From: Maribacter thermophilus
GTDB lineage: Bacteria > Bacteroidota > Bacteroidia > Flavobacteriales > Flavobacteriaceae
Direction of reading: 5' to 3'
NCBI RefSeq assembly: GCF_001020565.1
Contig: NZ_LDAS01000001.1
Location: forward strand, 844,402 to 908,401
DNA length: 64,000 nt
A model generated the notes under the pieces. That model did not search any database. It was not told the DNA's origin and saw only the letters and a program-made list of their open reading frames with translations. Every line of letters begins with the position of its first letter. Position 1 is the stretch's first letter. This document shows positions 17,084 to 26,237 of this stretch, in pieces. A program made the translations under genes and the position numbers.

Positions 17084-18469
17084 TTAAGGCTTTATATTTT
17101 GGTTTACCCTAAATATATTATTTGGGTCGTAGGTGTTTTTTATCTTCACCAATCTATCGTAATTATGTTTATAACTGGCTTTAACACGGTCTTGGCCTTC
17201 TTCCATCATAAAATTGGAATAGGCTCCACCAGCAGAATATGGATGCAATGCCTCATAATATGATTTACACCAATTGGTAATTGTAGCTGCATTTTTTGCG
17301 TTTGGATCTACTCCAATATAAACCCCGGCATACTTGGCATCGCGGTATGCCCAAGGGGTATCTGTACTACCTACCCTACTCGCCGCGCCACTAAGTGGAT
17401 ACAAGTGCATTTGTGATAAAGGTGTTGGAATGGTGCTGCCAAATTTTAAATGTTGAGCACGGACCTCGGAACCTAATTCATTAAAAAAATCGGCCCGCCA
17501 ATACCATTGCAATCCCGGAGGCAATAGACCATCGAACATACTTTGTAGCGATGGATATGGCATTTCCCCAACATGGGCAAAAACAGGGTTTAAATCAAGA
17601 ACCGGTTTAAAAAGCTCTGTAAATTCTTCGGGATTTCCTGTATAGCACCAGACAATGCCACAGAACTTTTTATTATGTAACTCTGCTGGAAAAGGAGACT
17701 CGGGAATAACCATGGTGGCAATAAAACCGTTTAAATTTTCAGTAGCTTCGTGGATAAAGGTGTGGTACCAATCCATGATTTCTTCTACTCTTTCAATGGG
17801 CCATAGGGTTGGACCTCCAATAACAGTTTTTATGGGGTGTGCCTGAAAGGTAAAGGACGTTACCACTCCGAAATTGCCTCCTCCACCTCTTATGGCCCAG
17901 AACAAATCTGTGTTTTCATTTTTATTTACAGTGACAAAAGAGCCATCTGCCAAAACCATTTGTGCTTCTAACAGATTGTCTATGGTTAGGCCATGTTTTC
18001 TAGTTAAATACCCAACTCCCCCACCAAGGGTTAGACCTCCTACGCCTGTTGTAGAAACCATTCCCGCAGGTATGGCTAAACCAAATTTATGTGTGGCCGT
18101 ATCGACTTCGTTCCAAATGTTTCCCCCACCAACTCTTACGGTATTGTTAGAAGTGTTTACCTCCACCGATTTTATACCGGAGAGGTCAATAACCAGACCG
18201 TCATTGCAAAGCCCCAACCCTGCTCCATTGTGCCCACCACCCCTTATGGCAATCAGTAGATTGTTTTCCCTTCCAAAATTTACCGAGGAAATAACATCTT
18301 CAGCATTTTCACACATGGCAAACAAACCTGGACGTTTATCTATCATGGCATTATAAACTTTGCGCGTATTATCGTAGGTCGTATCCGAAGGAAATACAAG
18401 GCTTCCTGTCAATTGTGAAGCGAATACCTTTATACTGTGGGGAGCTATATCTTTTACTAGGTTTTTCAT
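17084..18469 (-). CDS. FAD-binding BBE-type oxidoreductase
   Basis: 461 residues. The FAD_binding_4 (PCMH) domain is clear: AIRGGGHNGAG, with His80 the expected site of covalent flavin attachment, then TTGVGGLTLGGGVGYLTRKH and IRGGGGNFGVVTSF. The second attachment Cys of bicovalent members is absent (AGMVSTTGVGG instead). The C-terminal BBE segment ends NTYDPNNIFRVNQNIKP. Such enzymes oxidise sugars, oligosaccharides or aromatic alcohols; there is no signal peptide, so it is probably cytoplasmic. It lies downstream of a SnoaL-like gene and an AraC-type regulator on the same strand. Confidence 0.85.
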   Translation of the reverse strand: MKNLVKDIAPHSIKVFASQLTGSLVFPSDTTYDNTRKVYNAMIDKRPGLFAMCENAEDVISSVNFGRENNLLIAIRGGGHNGAGLGLCNDGLVIDLSGIKSVEVNTSNNTVRVGGGNIWNEVDTATHKFGLAIPAGMVSTTGVGGLTLGGGVGYLTRKHGLTIDNLLEAQMVLADGSFVTVNKNENTDLFWAIRGGGGNFGVVTSFTFQAHPIKTVIGGPTLWPIERVEEIMDWYHTFIHEATENLNGFIATMVIPESPFPAELHNKKFCGIVWCYTGNPEEFTELFKPVLDLNPVFAHVGEMPYPSLQSMFDGLLPPGLQWYWRADFFNELGSEVRAQHLKFGSTIPTPLSQMHLYPLSGAASRVGSTDTPWAYRDAKYAGVYIGVDPNAKNAATITNWCKSYYEALHPYSAGGAYSNFMMEEGQDRVKASYKHNYDRLVKIKNTYDPNNIFRVNQNIKP

Positions 18470-18623
18470 GTTTCTAAATATTAATGTTGTTTATAGGGAC
18501 AATTCCCATACTCCGCCACGATTCTCATGTACATTTTTTGTAATTATAAAAGTGTCAACAGAAAAAATACATCGATTACGGGTATCAGTCAAAAGGGGTA
18601 TTTGTAAGCTTTTAAGCGTGTTT

Positions 18624-19136
18624 TTAGCTTTTTTCGGTGTTTAAGGGAGAGTGATGTTCGTGTACCATTTTCCACCCATTGGTCGTTTTCACGAACAGCA
18701 AAGAAATTTGATCGTTAACAACCACAAGTTCCTCCCCGAACTTAAGATGAAAATCGGAATGGAAAGTTAAATTGGCCACCTCTCCGTAAACGGCAATCTT
18801 CAGATCTTTTGCGTTCAACTTTATGATTTCGGTCACAGATCCAAAAACCGTACGTTCGTGAGTTTCATTGGCATCACCACCATTACGGGGCTCCCCGTTT
18901 TTAAATTCGGTAAACTTGGGGCTGTAACCATGAAAAGATATTAGTTTATCCATATCGCCATCTTTAATACTTTGGGTAATGGCATTGAAGGTTTCCATTA
19001 CTTCTTTTTTGGCTTCTGGAAATTCATCATTTATAAGATCGGTCTTGGTTTCTTGGAGTTCTACTTTTTTTGTGAATCCTGATAACAACATTCCGAAAAT
19101 AATAAGGGCTGCCGATACCGTCAATTTTGTTTTCAT
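18624..19136 (-). CDS. Exported SnoaL/NTF2-like protein
   Basis: 170 residues from ATG 19136; the open frame starts 42 nt upstream. A hydrophobic leader (SAALIIFGMLLSGF) is followed by an NTF2-like fold: PEAKKEVMETFNAITQSIKD, DMDKLISFHGYSPKFTEF, and a C-terminal NGWKMVHEHHSPL strand. This is typical of the SnoaL/DUF4440-like group, whose members are often small-ligand binders. A TACTTTTG -7 box lies at 19163-19170 on the minus strand and direct repeats lie just upstream of it, probably read by the AraC-type protein encoded at 19269. Confidence 0.7.
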   Translation of the reverse strand: MKTKLTVSAALIIFGMLLSGFTKKVELQETKTDLINDEFPEAKKEVMETFNAITQSIKDGDMDKLISFHGYSPKFTEFKNGEPRNGGDANETHERTVFGSVTEIIKLNAKDLKIAVYGEVANLTFHSDFHLKFGEELVVVNDQISLLFVKTTNGWKMVHEHHSPLNTEKS

Positions 19137-19162
19137 AATAGTATATTTTAATGTGTTCCAAA

Positions 19163-19229
19163 CAAAAGTAGAGTACAATTGTTCTGTGCAATTCTACATT
19201 TGGACCAAAAAAATATACTTTTAGACCAA
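19163..19229 (-). promoter_or_regulatory. Promoter with GACCAA direct repeats, 21 bp apart
   Basis: The minus strand carries TACTTTTG (19170-19163). Upstream, read on the plus strand, are TTTGGACCAA (19199-19208) and TTTAGACCAA (19220-19229), exactly 21 bp apart. Two same-direction sites two helical turns apart are typical of AraC-family binding. The DUF4242/AraC regulator gene ends 40 bp further on and is the natural candidate. Confidence 0.5.
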
Positions 19230-19268
19230 GATGGATGTTTTTGTAACTATTTGAATAACAATGTTATA

Positions 19269-20357
19269 TTAGTGTGAAATGAAGTTGGAAGGTAGAATTC
19301 CATATTTTTTATGGAAGCATTTTGAAAAATAAGCAGGACTACTAAAACCTGTTTGATAGGCTACCTCAGAAATGTTGTCACTTTGTTTTTTCATAAGTTC
19401 CAAAGCCTTGTTTAAGCGATAATCCCTTAAAAATATATTTGGGGATTTGCCTACCAAATTCATCATATATCGGTATAGTTGCGATTTGCTATATCCTAGG
19501 CTTTTCTCAAAATCTCGTACGCTAATGTTATTCTGAGACCATATTTTTTCGGTATACAACATTAACTGTATCATAAAACTCTTTTCGACGGTATTTATAA
19601 CATTAATAAATTTATGAGTCAATGGCCTGTTTTGATTCTCTCCTTCGTATAGATCTTTTATTACATCTGTAATCGAAAATCCACCTTTGGCAACATCGCT
19701 TAGGTAATCTGAAGTTTTTATGGTATCCTCAAAAATATTTTCTTTTTCGGTGATCGGGGTTCCCGCACTAATGCCAATTTTAAATTCTACATCGGGAGTA
19801 ATAACATGGTGGTATGCATCTTTGACCTTTATTCCACAATGTACGGCATTGGTCACGGTATCGAACGAAATTAAAAAGGTATTCGCTTCCTGCTTCACTA
19901 AACGGCCTTTGTATTGTGATATGGCATTTTTTATAGTGGCGGTATAACCTCTAAGGGCTGCCGTTAAAGTGGAAATTTCTTTAACCCTTAACGACTTGTT
20001 TTTTATTTTAACCACTAATAAGGTTCTAAAGGCAGGTTCGTTGATAATATTGAGCCGTACATTTTTAGACTTTTCGGGGTCTTCAATACGTCCTAAAAAG
20101 GACTCGACAATGGTGTCGTTTACCTCAATAATTCTTGTAGGAACAGCACCATGGGAATTTTCGTGTAGAGCTATCAATGCCTCTTTGTTGGGCGCCTCTA
20201 TGAGGCAAAAGGCGGTTTTTCGTTTTTCATCGCACCAATAGGTAAGCCCACGACAATTGTATTTATGTTCAAGATTCAAATCGGCCTGGTGCATTTCAGC
20301 GACATGTGCCGGGGTAATGCCCTCAGGAAGGTTATGTAAATCTAAAAATAAAGGCAT
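19269..20357 (-). CDS. DUF4242 / cyclase-like / AraC HTH regulator
   Basis: 362 residues with three parts. Residues 1-90 match the DUF4242 (SCO4226 nickel-binding-like) family: NLPEGITPAHVAEMHQADL, YNCRGLTYWCDEKRKTAFCL, and ALHENSHGAVP. The middle (about 105-230) resembles a class III nucleotide cyclase domain without a full catalytic set (YKGRLVKQEANTFLISFDTV, KIGISAGTPI). The C-terminus is a complete AraC HTH (VRDFEKSLGYSKSQLYRYMM, ISEVAYQTGFSSPAYFSKCF). It probably senses a metal or small ligand and controls the SnoaL/flavoprotein genes downstream. The cyclase-like part may bind rather than make nucleotides. Confidence 0.75.
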   Translation of the reverse strand: MPLFLDLHNLPEGITPAHVAEMHQADLNLEHKYNCRGLTYWCDEKRKTAFCLIEAPNKEALIALHENSHGAVPTRIIEVNDTIVESFLGRIEDPEKSKNVRLNIINEPAFRTLLVVKIKNKSLRVKEISTLTAALRGYTATIKNAISQYKGRLVKQEANTFLISFDTVTNAVHCGIKVKDAYHHVITPDVEFKIGISAGTPITEKENIFEDTIKTSDYLSDVAKGGFSITDVIKDLYEGENQNRPLTHKFINVINTVEKSFMIQLMLYTEKIWSQNNISVRDFEKSLGYSKSQLYRYMMNLVGKSPNIFLRDYRLNKALELMKKQSDNISEVAYQTGFSSPAYFSKCFHKKYGILPSNFISH

Positions 20358-20622
20358 AATGCTTATTTAGAGTGTAACTTACATCTTCTTATGGGGGCTT
20401 TGATACCTAAGATAGGCATTTGTTCGAGAGCAATCGGTAAAAATTATATATTTGGCGGATTATTTCTCTTCTAAAGAACATTTTTTGCTCCTTGCGTCAC
20501 CTTTTAAAGTTGACTATATACCGGATACAAAATCTTCTATTATTATGGTTTTACTTCTGGTAGCGATGTGTACATATTGTGGTCATCTGTATATCTATGT
20601 TCACTGGTAAATGTTTTCGTGT

Positions 20623-21627
20623 TTACCCCAACTCTTTCATAATCTCCGCAAACAATTCGTACGATTTAATTCTGTCGTTAATATCATAAATGTTGGTAAC
20701 GGCAATAAGTTCATCTACCTTCGACTGCTCTAAAAATTCTCTAACCTGTGCTTTCACGGTAGCTTTACTGCCTACAAAGGAATATTTTAGCATTTGGTGT
20801 ACTTGAGAGTGTTTTAAGATTTCTCTAAGATCGTCTGTCATCGCGGTAGGCGGTTGTACATAATCTCTCTTACCTGTAAAAATACCTACGATCATGCGTA
20901 TTAAAGAGGTAAACAAACATTGGGCCTTTTCATCGGTATCGGCAATAATAATATTGATGCCAGTTATTATATATGGCTTTTCGAGATTTTTTGAGGGCTT
21001 AAATTCTTTGCGATAAATTTCTAGGGCTTCCCATAAATGGGTAGTGGCAAAATGACTTGCAAATGCATATGGCAACCCTTTTTTTGCTGCCAAATGGGCG
21101 CTATCCGTACTGGAACCTAAAATATAAAAAGGAACCTTGTTCACTTCCGCTACCGGAACCCGTATTTTGGCGTTGACATTGTCTTTAGAAAAGTACATTT
21201 CCAGTTTTTCCAGTTCATTGGGGAAAGAATGTGCGGCGCTCATAAAATCTGATCGTATGGCCAGTGCCGTTTCCCTATCCGTTCCCGGTGCCCTACCCAG
21301 TCCTAGATCAATACGGTTTGGGTATAAAGAGGCCAAGGTGCCAAATTGCTCGGCAACCACCAGTGGCGAATGGTTGGGTAACATAATACCTCCAGATCCG
21401 ACACGAAGGGTACTGGTATTCTCGGCTACATATCCAATAAGTACCGAAGTGGCACTACTGCCAATGTTTGGGGCATTATGGTGTTCTGCCAACCAATAAC
21501 GTTCATATCCGAATTTTTCGGCATGTTGGGCCAATTTAAGAACGTTGTTATAGGTTTGTTTATATGTATGACCTTCCGATACCAGTGCAAGGTCTAAAAT
21601 GGAATAAGCGGTATGTTCAATCTGCAT
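20623..21627 (-). CDS. LLM-class flavin-dependent oxidoreductase
   Basis: 334 residues of the bacterial luciferase-like superfamily: YERYWLAEHHNAPNIGSSAT, RVGSGGIMLPNHSPLVVAEQ and PNRIDLGLGRAPGTD are the hallmark stretches of the MsnO8-like group. Members use FMNH2 or F420 and oxygen to oxidise small organic molecules; Bacteroidota proteins would use FMN. A TAACTTTG box at 21654-21647 (minus strand) is a likely -7 promoter element 20 nt upstream of the ATG. It is divergent from the beta-propeller lipoprotein at 21902. Confidence 0.85.
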   Translation of the reverse strand: MQIEHTAYSILDLALVSEGHTYKQTYNNVLKLAQHAEKFGYERYWLAEHHNAPNIGSSATSVLIGYVAENTSTLRVGSGGIMLPNHSPLVVAEQFGTLASLYPNRIDLGLGRAPGTDRETALAIRSDFMSAAHSFPNELEKLEMYFSKDNVNAKIRVPVAEVNKVPFYILGSSTDSAHLAAKKGLPYAFASHFATTHLWEALEIYRKEFKPSKNLEKPYIITGINIIIADTDEKAQCLFTSLIRMIVGIFTGKRDYVQPPTAMTDDLREILKHSQVHQMLKYSFVGSKATVKAQVREFLEQSKVDELIAVTNIYDINDRIKSYELFAEIMKELG

Positions 21628-21901
21628 AGTCGTATGTCGTATATTACAAAGTTAAGGGCTATGAATACAAAAATATCCCTCATTTTAAAGACTTTGTTCT
21701 AAATGTTGTTTGTATTTTATTTATTTGGAATTGGTCGATATACAAGTAAAAAAATAACAAATTTCTCGGCAGGCATTTTGTAGTGTATTGTATAGTGTTG
21801 TTTCTGTGTTGGTTATGTTTAACATCACTATAAAAAGTCGATTTTAACAACTAAGACCAATCGTTTCTCCGTACATATTTAAACCCCTAAATTCAAATTT
21901 T

Positions 21902-23224
21902 ATGATCAAATTTAAAAACTACTTATGGTTGTTTTGTATAGCTTTCGCTATCTACAGTTGTTCGGATGACAATGTTCTTGTTAATCAAGAAGAGGAAGAT
22001 AATGAGACTTCTACGGACTCAACTGAAGATGAGGTTGCATCCGAAGAAAACGAAAATACCATAGATGTGGCGACTGAATTGGTTGCGAACAATCTTGAAC
22101 CCCACCCTATGCAAGACGTAGCAAGACCTGGATATTTGGAATCTATTGTAGACCCTTCTTTTGGTACCATAATCAGAAGAATTTCCGATGCAGGAAATGG
22201 AGGGGTGATCAAGCCCATGTACAGTACCATTCAGGCATGGAACGCCGACGAATCAAGAATGATATTATATGACCAGACCAACGGTGTACACCAATTATTG
22301 GATGGTATGGACTATACCTTTATTCGTAATCTTGACGATGTTCGTCCAGATGATATAGAACAATTGTTTTGGGACTTTAACGATCCTGATGTTTTGTATT
22401 ATTTAGATGCCCTTACGGATGATTTTATTAGATATACGGTGTCTTCGGGTGATAAGGAAGTATTGGTGAACGTAAGAGAGGTTTCTGGATGTGATGGAAA
22501 TATTAGTATGGGCAACGATGTGCAAATGATGTCTTGGGATTCTGATGTAGTAGGATTTAGATGCGATAACGATACAACTTTTGCCTATAGGCTTTCTACC
22601 GAACAATTGATAACCATAGACCTTGACGATGTAAACTATATTGCGGCTATGCCAGCACCAAGTGGCAATCTATTTTACCATAACGTATCATCATACGATG
22701 CCAATGGTAATTTTAAGGTGCGACTGAATAAAAGTGGAGTAGAACATTCTTGTTTGGGCCAAATGACAGATGGTACGGATACCCATTATTCCATTACGTT
22801 TGCCGAAGGCCCTAATGGAGGATGCTTGGGCGATATTATTGCTTTTGACCTAAACACTGGAGATTGTATACCCGTAATTTCAACTGATTTAGGATACGAT
22901 TACCCAAAGAGCGGCACCCATATCTCTGCCGTTGCCCATAAAAATCCAGGTTGGATTGCAGCATCGATGATAGGTTATGAACAAGACGGTCAATCGCTTT
23001 TAGACCAAGAATTGGTAATCGCCAGGGTGGAAAAAGGCAATGTAGAAGTATATAGAATTGGGCACCATAGGGCCGATGAAGATGAATTTGATTATTGGGG
23101 AGAACCCCACGCGGTCATAAGTCCTACTGGAACCAGAGTGCTTTTTGGTTCTGACTGGAGCGGTAGTGAAGACGGTACTTCGGTAGAATCGTATGTAGTG
23201 GAATTGCCTTCTTTTAAACAATAA
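21902..23224 (+). CDS. Beta-propeller lipoprotein (oligogalacturonide-lyase-like fold)
   Basis: 440 residues. Lipobox IYSC at about residues 17-20, then an acidic linker. The rest resembles the seven-bladed propeller of TolB/PL22 type: TIIRRISDAGNGG near the start and EPHAVISPTGTRVLFGSDWS at the end are similar to oligogalacturonate lyase-like proteins. HRADEDEFDYWGEPH could hold metal-binding His residues, but catalytic activity is not shown. It is probably a surface lipoprotein taking part in polysaccharide handling. No SusC/SusD pair is nearby. A terminator follows. Confidence 0.6.
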   Translation: MIKFKNYLWLFCIAFAIYSCSDDNVLVNQEEEDNETSTDSTEDEVASEENENTIDVATELVANNLEPHPMQDVARPGYLESIVDPSFGTIIRRISDAGNGGVIKPMYSTIQAWNADESRMILYDQTNGVHQLLDGMDYTFIRNLDDVRPDDIEQLFWDFNDPDVLYYLDALTDDFIRYTVSSGDKEVLVNVREVSGCDGNISMGNDVQMMSWDSDVVGFRCDNDTTFAYRLSTEQLITIDLDDVNYIAAMPAPSGNLFYHNVSSYDANGNFKVRLNKSGVEHSCLGQMTDGTDTHYSITFAEGPNGGCLGDIIAFDLNTGDCIPVISTDLGYDYPKSGTHISAVAHKNPGWIAASMIGYEQDGQSLLDQELVIARVEKGNVEVYRIGHHRADEDEFDYWGEPHAVISPTGTRVLFGSDWSGSEDGTSVESYVVELPSFKQ

Positions 23225-23290
23225 GGTTTTCTTTTTAAAAAGCAAGACAATATACAGACGATTACAGTTCTGTACAGAATTGTAATTAGA

Positions 23291-23326
23291 AAGGCCAACG
23301 CTTCCCTCCTAGCGTTGTCCTTTTTT
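23291..23326 (+). terminator. Rho-independent terminator
   Basis: CAACGCT (23296-23302) pairs with AGCGTTG (23311-23317), followed by CC and six T, about 70 nt after the propeller gene. Confidence 0.8.
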
Positions 23327-23385
23327 ATAATTAATAGATTCTAATACTTATATACGTTCGTTTGGTTTTCTCCAGTAAATTTAAA

Positions 23386-23649
23386 TTAACACGACGAACA
23401 ATTGGTGTGGTTGTCCAAATTGTTCTGTTTCTGTTGTTGTTTTAATTTACGTAGGTGGTACATGTGTATAACACAGAAAATGGCACCAGATATAATTAAG
23501 GGTCCTGAAACTAAAAACACGCCATAAATGACATAAAAAAAGCTAGAGATCATATGCCATAGTCTAAAACCGCCCATGTCTTTTTTGGTAACGGCATAAA
23601 ACCCGGCCATGATGGCTATATAGCCCAAAATTTCAGCATATAAATTCAT
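23386..23649 (-). CDS. Small YgjV-like inner-membrane protein
   Basis: 87 residues with three membrane helices (EILGYIAIMAGFYAVT, MISSFFYVIYGVFLVSG, PLIISGAIFCVIHMYHL). A Gln/Asn-rich tail follows, ending in CSSC. The layout resembles the YgjV family. It starts 4 nt after the stop of the MarR gene, so the two are translated from one mRNA, and it is probably the regulator's target. Confidence 0.65.
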   Translation of the reverse strand: MNLYAEILGYIAIMAGFYAVTKKDMGGFRLWHMISSFFYVIYGVFLVSGPLIISGAIFCVIHMYHLRKLKQQQKQNNLDNHTNCSSC

Positions 23650-23653
23650 TGAG

Positions 23654-24127
23654 TTATAGTTTTTTTAAGGTACGTTCTTTATAATTTGCTTCATTAATTT
23701 TTTCTTCTATGCGCTCTAGTTCCTCCATAAAATGCGGACTATTGGCCAAAATATCTCGGGTGACCTCTGTCCCCGCTTCCCAGTAGCGTTTAAATACGGT
23801 AATATGCTCATGTGCTTTTGGTGTTAATGAGAGAACTTGTTTACGTTTGTCGTTTGCATCTTCTTTGGTGGCTATGTAGCCGTTCTTTTTCATTTTCTTT
23901 ACAATCTTTACTACCGCTGGGTGTGAAAACTGCAAGGTATCAGCCATTTCTGTAATGGTCATGGACTCGTGCTCCTGTAACAATCGGAATATTAGGTTCC
24001 AATTTGGTTCTATATCCAATCCTTTACTTTTATAAAGATCTTTGGTACTGTACAACAGGGCATCGCTTAAACGCTTTAGCCTACTGGTAAGTCCCTCGTA
24101 CTCCATTTGTATTAGAAAATCATCCAT
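23654..24127 (-). CDS. MarR-family transcriptional regulator
   Basis: 157 residues from ATG 24127. The longer frame from TTG 24157 would begin inside the promoter box and is rejected. The winged-helix core is MTITEMADTLQFSHPAVVKI with wing DANDKRKQVLSLTPKAHEHI, standard for MarR. Two matching palindromes flank its own -7 box, so it is very likely an autorepressor of the MarR/YgjV-like operon. The inducing ligand is unknown. Confidence 0.85.
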   Translation of the reverse strand: MDDFLIQMEYEGLTSRLKRLSDALLYSTKDLYKSKGLDIEPNWNLIFRLLQEHESMTITEMADTLQFSHPAVVKIVKKMKKNGYIATKEDANDKRKQVLSLTPKAHEHITVFKRYWEAGTEVTRDILANSPHFMEELERIEEKINEANYKERTLKKL

Positions 24128-24141
24128 AACCCATTTATTAA

Positions 24142-24185
24142 GTAACTGGTTACGCAAATGTATATTATTTTATGTAACTAGTTAC
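24142..24185 (-). promoter_or_regulatory. Twin MarR operators around the promoter
   Basis: GTAACTGGTTAC (24142-24153) and GTAACTAGTTAC (24174-24185) are near-identical 12-bp palindromes whose centres are 32 bp, about three helical turns, apart. Between them lies the minus-strand -7 box TACATTTG (24162-24155). One site covers the -33 region and the other the transcription start, an arrangement for repression. Confidence 0.75.
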
Positions 24186-24238
24186 GTACTTTGATAAAGT
24201 TTTTATGTTTTTTTTCACCGTAACTTGAGGAAAATACA

Positions 24239-24565
24239 TCAATTTACCTTGATCACTTTTTTGGCATATACTGTTTCGGTGCCTACATTTATCATAGAAA
24301 TTGCATATACTCCCGAGGCCAGTTCATTCATATTCAGCTTGTATGATGAATCTTGGGTTGTCAATGTCAGTATATGTTTTCCGCTTATATCATATATTTG
24401 AATGGTCCCATTGTCCGACCATTCCTTTTATATAAAGAATACCCGAGGTCGGATTAGGATGTATGGTTAGTGTTGGTCCATTTATAGGTTTGTTGCCTGA
24501 AAGAACCTCCCCATTTACATTGTATACAACAATAACGGGTGGTCTGCTATAGGTACCTAGTGTAA
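24239..24565 (-). pseudogene. Decayed 3' end of a T9SS (type A sorting domain) protein
   Basis: Reading the minus strand, the frame gives TLTIHPNPTSGILYIKG. After a frameshift near 24420-24435 it continues as WSDNGTIQIYDISGKHILTL and then NELASGVYAISMINVGTETV, ending KKVIKVN and TGA. This is a type A T9SS C-terminal sorting domain. An in-frame stop precedes the fragment near 24568, and no upstream cargo domain remains. It is the relic of a secreted protein gene. Confidence 0.8.
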
Positions 24566-24676
24566 CGAAAAGTCAAATTAAACTTAAACAGGTATGTTCT
24601 ACTGTTCTCGGTCATAGATGGTATCTTTGGGGCCTTGGCATTTAGATTAAAAAATGTGCTCTTGCAATAGAAAGTT

Positions 24677-25288
24677 ATGTCGTTTAAAAAATTACATCCC
24701 CATTTATTAGAAGTTCTCGAACGTTTATCTATAGAGACCCCTACCCCTTTTCAAAAAAGTAGTATTCCTGTAATAAAAAGTGGAGCAAACGCCTTTTGTA
24801 TTGCCCCGAGCAATAGTGGTAAGACCACTACTCTATTGTTAACAACATTGCAAAAGCTAAAGTGCAAGGCAGAAGGAAATGCACCCAGAGCGGTAGTCCT
24901 TGTCGAAAACAAGGAGCGCGCCATGGAATTGTACAAGGCCTTTTTGGCATATACCAAACAAACCTCGTTGCGGGTTTATGTAGGTTACAAAGAACTTCAC
25001 ATAGATGTACAAAAATCTGAAATATTCGAAGGAATCGATATTCTTGTTACCACACCTACCAATTTGTATAAATTGTTTTTGTTGAATGGGGTAAGTACGT
25101 CGCAATTACAGATCTGTAGTATAGACGATGGTGACTTTTTAAAACAACGATCCGAATATAATGCCATGCTTGGGGTTACTCAGAGCATAATAAAATGCCA
25201 ATACGTGTTGTTTGCAGAAAATTTGCCCCCCATGTTAGCACGTTTTGAGGATCATTTTATGGAACGAGCCAAACACATTAGAAAATAA
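24677..25288 (+). CDS. Stand-alone DEAD-box-like RecA1 domain protein
   Basis: 203 residues covering only the first RecA-like domain of a DEAD-box helicase. Visible are the Q-motif-like TPTPFQKSSIPVIKSG, Walker A IAPSNSGKTTT, VTTPTNLYKLF (motif Ib-like) and a changed Walker B, SIDDGDFL instead of VLDEAD. Motif III and the whole second RecA domain are missing, so it cannot be a normal helicase. An ATP-binding partner of a ribosome-related factor is possible because rlmF begins 24 nt downstream. Confidence 0.7.
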   Translation: MSFKKLHPHLLEVLERLSIETPTPFQKSSIPVIKSGANAFCIAPSNSGKTTTLLLTTLQKLKCKAEGNAPRAVVLVENKERAMELYKAFLAYTKQTSLRVYVGYKELHIDVQKSEIFEGIDILVTTPTNLYKLFLLNGVSTSQLQICSIDDGDFLKQRSEYNAMLGVTQSIIKCQYVLFAENLPPMLARFEDHFMERAKHIRK

Positions 25289-25312
25289 CACCAAAAAGAA
25301 ACTTTTGTTTAC

Positions 25313-26185
25313 ATGCATGCCCAAAATCCATATCATAATCGCTATGATCTAAATAGGCTGGTAAAACATCATCCTGAATTAAAAAAATATGTCGTTTCCA
25401 ATCCCACAGGGGAAAAGACCATAGATTTTAGTTCTTCATCAGCGGTATTGGCATTGAACAAGGCCATATTGCTCGCAGATTTTAAATTGGATGATTATCA
25501 ACTGCCTACCGGATATTTGATACCTCCCATACCGGGGCGTTTAGATTATTTGTTGCATGTTCGCGATTTCCTTTTAGACAAATTTAAATTGCCAAAAGAT
25601 TTACAACTAAAGGGATTGGATATTGGTGCCGGCGCCAATGGTATCTATTGTATTCTTGGAGCTCAATATTTTAATTGGCAGATGGTTGGTGCGGAAAGCG
25701 ATGCAAAAGCTGTAGAAATAGCCAAAGCCAATATAATTAGAACAAAAGAGTTACAGGGTAAGGTGAAAATCTGTTGGCAAGAGAACAAGGGTTTTCTGTT
25801 TAAGAATATAGTGGGTAAAAATGAGCATTTTGATTTTACCGTCTGTAATCCTCCTTTTTATAGCTCTGAGGAAGAGGCAGTAAAAGAAAACCTTAGAAAG
25901 CTTAAGAATTTAGAAGGAAATACCGATAAAAGAGAGCGGTCTTATAATTTTGAAGGACAGGCCAATGAACTTTGGTGTAATGGCGGTGAGGCGCTTTTTA
26001 TTAAAAGGCTGATAAAGGAAAGTATATTATTTAAGGGCCAAGTGAAATTATTTACGAGTTTAGTGGCCAAATCCGATAATGTGCCAAAAATTGAAAAGCA
26101 GTTAAAAAAAGCAAAGGCCGATTACCACATAATACCAATGCTGCAGGGAAATAAAAAAAGTAGGATTGTTTTATGGTGGTTCTAG
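25313..26185 (+). CDS. rlmF: 23S rRNA (adenine(1618)-N(6))-methyltransferase RlmF
   Basis: 290 residues. HAQNPYHNRYDLNRLVKHHP, IPGRLDYLLHVRDFL, the SAM motif LDIGAGANGIYCIL and the N6-adenine catalytic motif VCNPPFYSS identify RlmF (YbiN family). It methylates A1618 of 23S rRNA in the cytoplasm. It follows the DEAD-like gene by 24 nt, apparently as a two-gene operon. Confidence 0.92.
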   Translation: MHAQNPYHNRYDLNRLVKHHPELKKYVVSNPTGEKTIDFSSSSAVLALNKAILLADFKLDDYQLPTGYLIPPIPGRLDYLLHVRDFLLDKFKLPKDLQLKGLDIGAGANGIYCILGAQYFNWQMVGAESDAKAVEIAKANIIRTKELQGKVKICWQENKGFLFKNIVGKNEHFDFTVCNPPFYSSEEEAVKENLRKLKNLEGNTDKRERSYNFEGQANELWCNGGEALFIKRLIKESILFKGQVKLFTSLVAKSDNVPKIEKQLKKAKADYHIIPMLQGNKKSRIVLWWF

Positions 26186-26237
26186 GTTGCCGTGGCCATA
26201 GTATGTAAACGAGAAGAGTTGTAAAAAATATGTCGGC

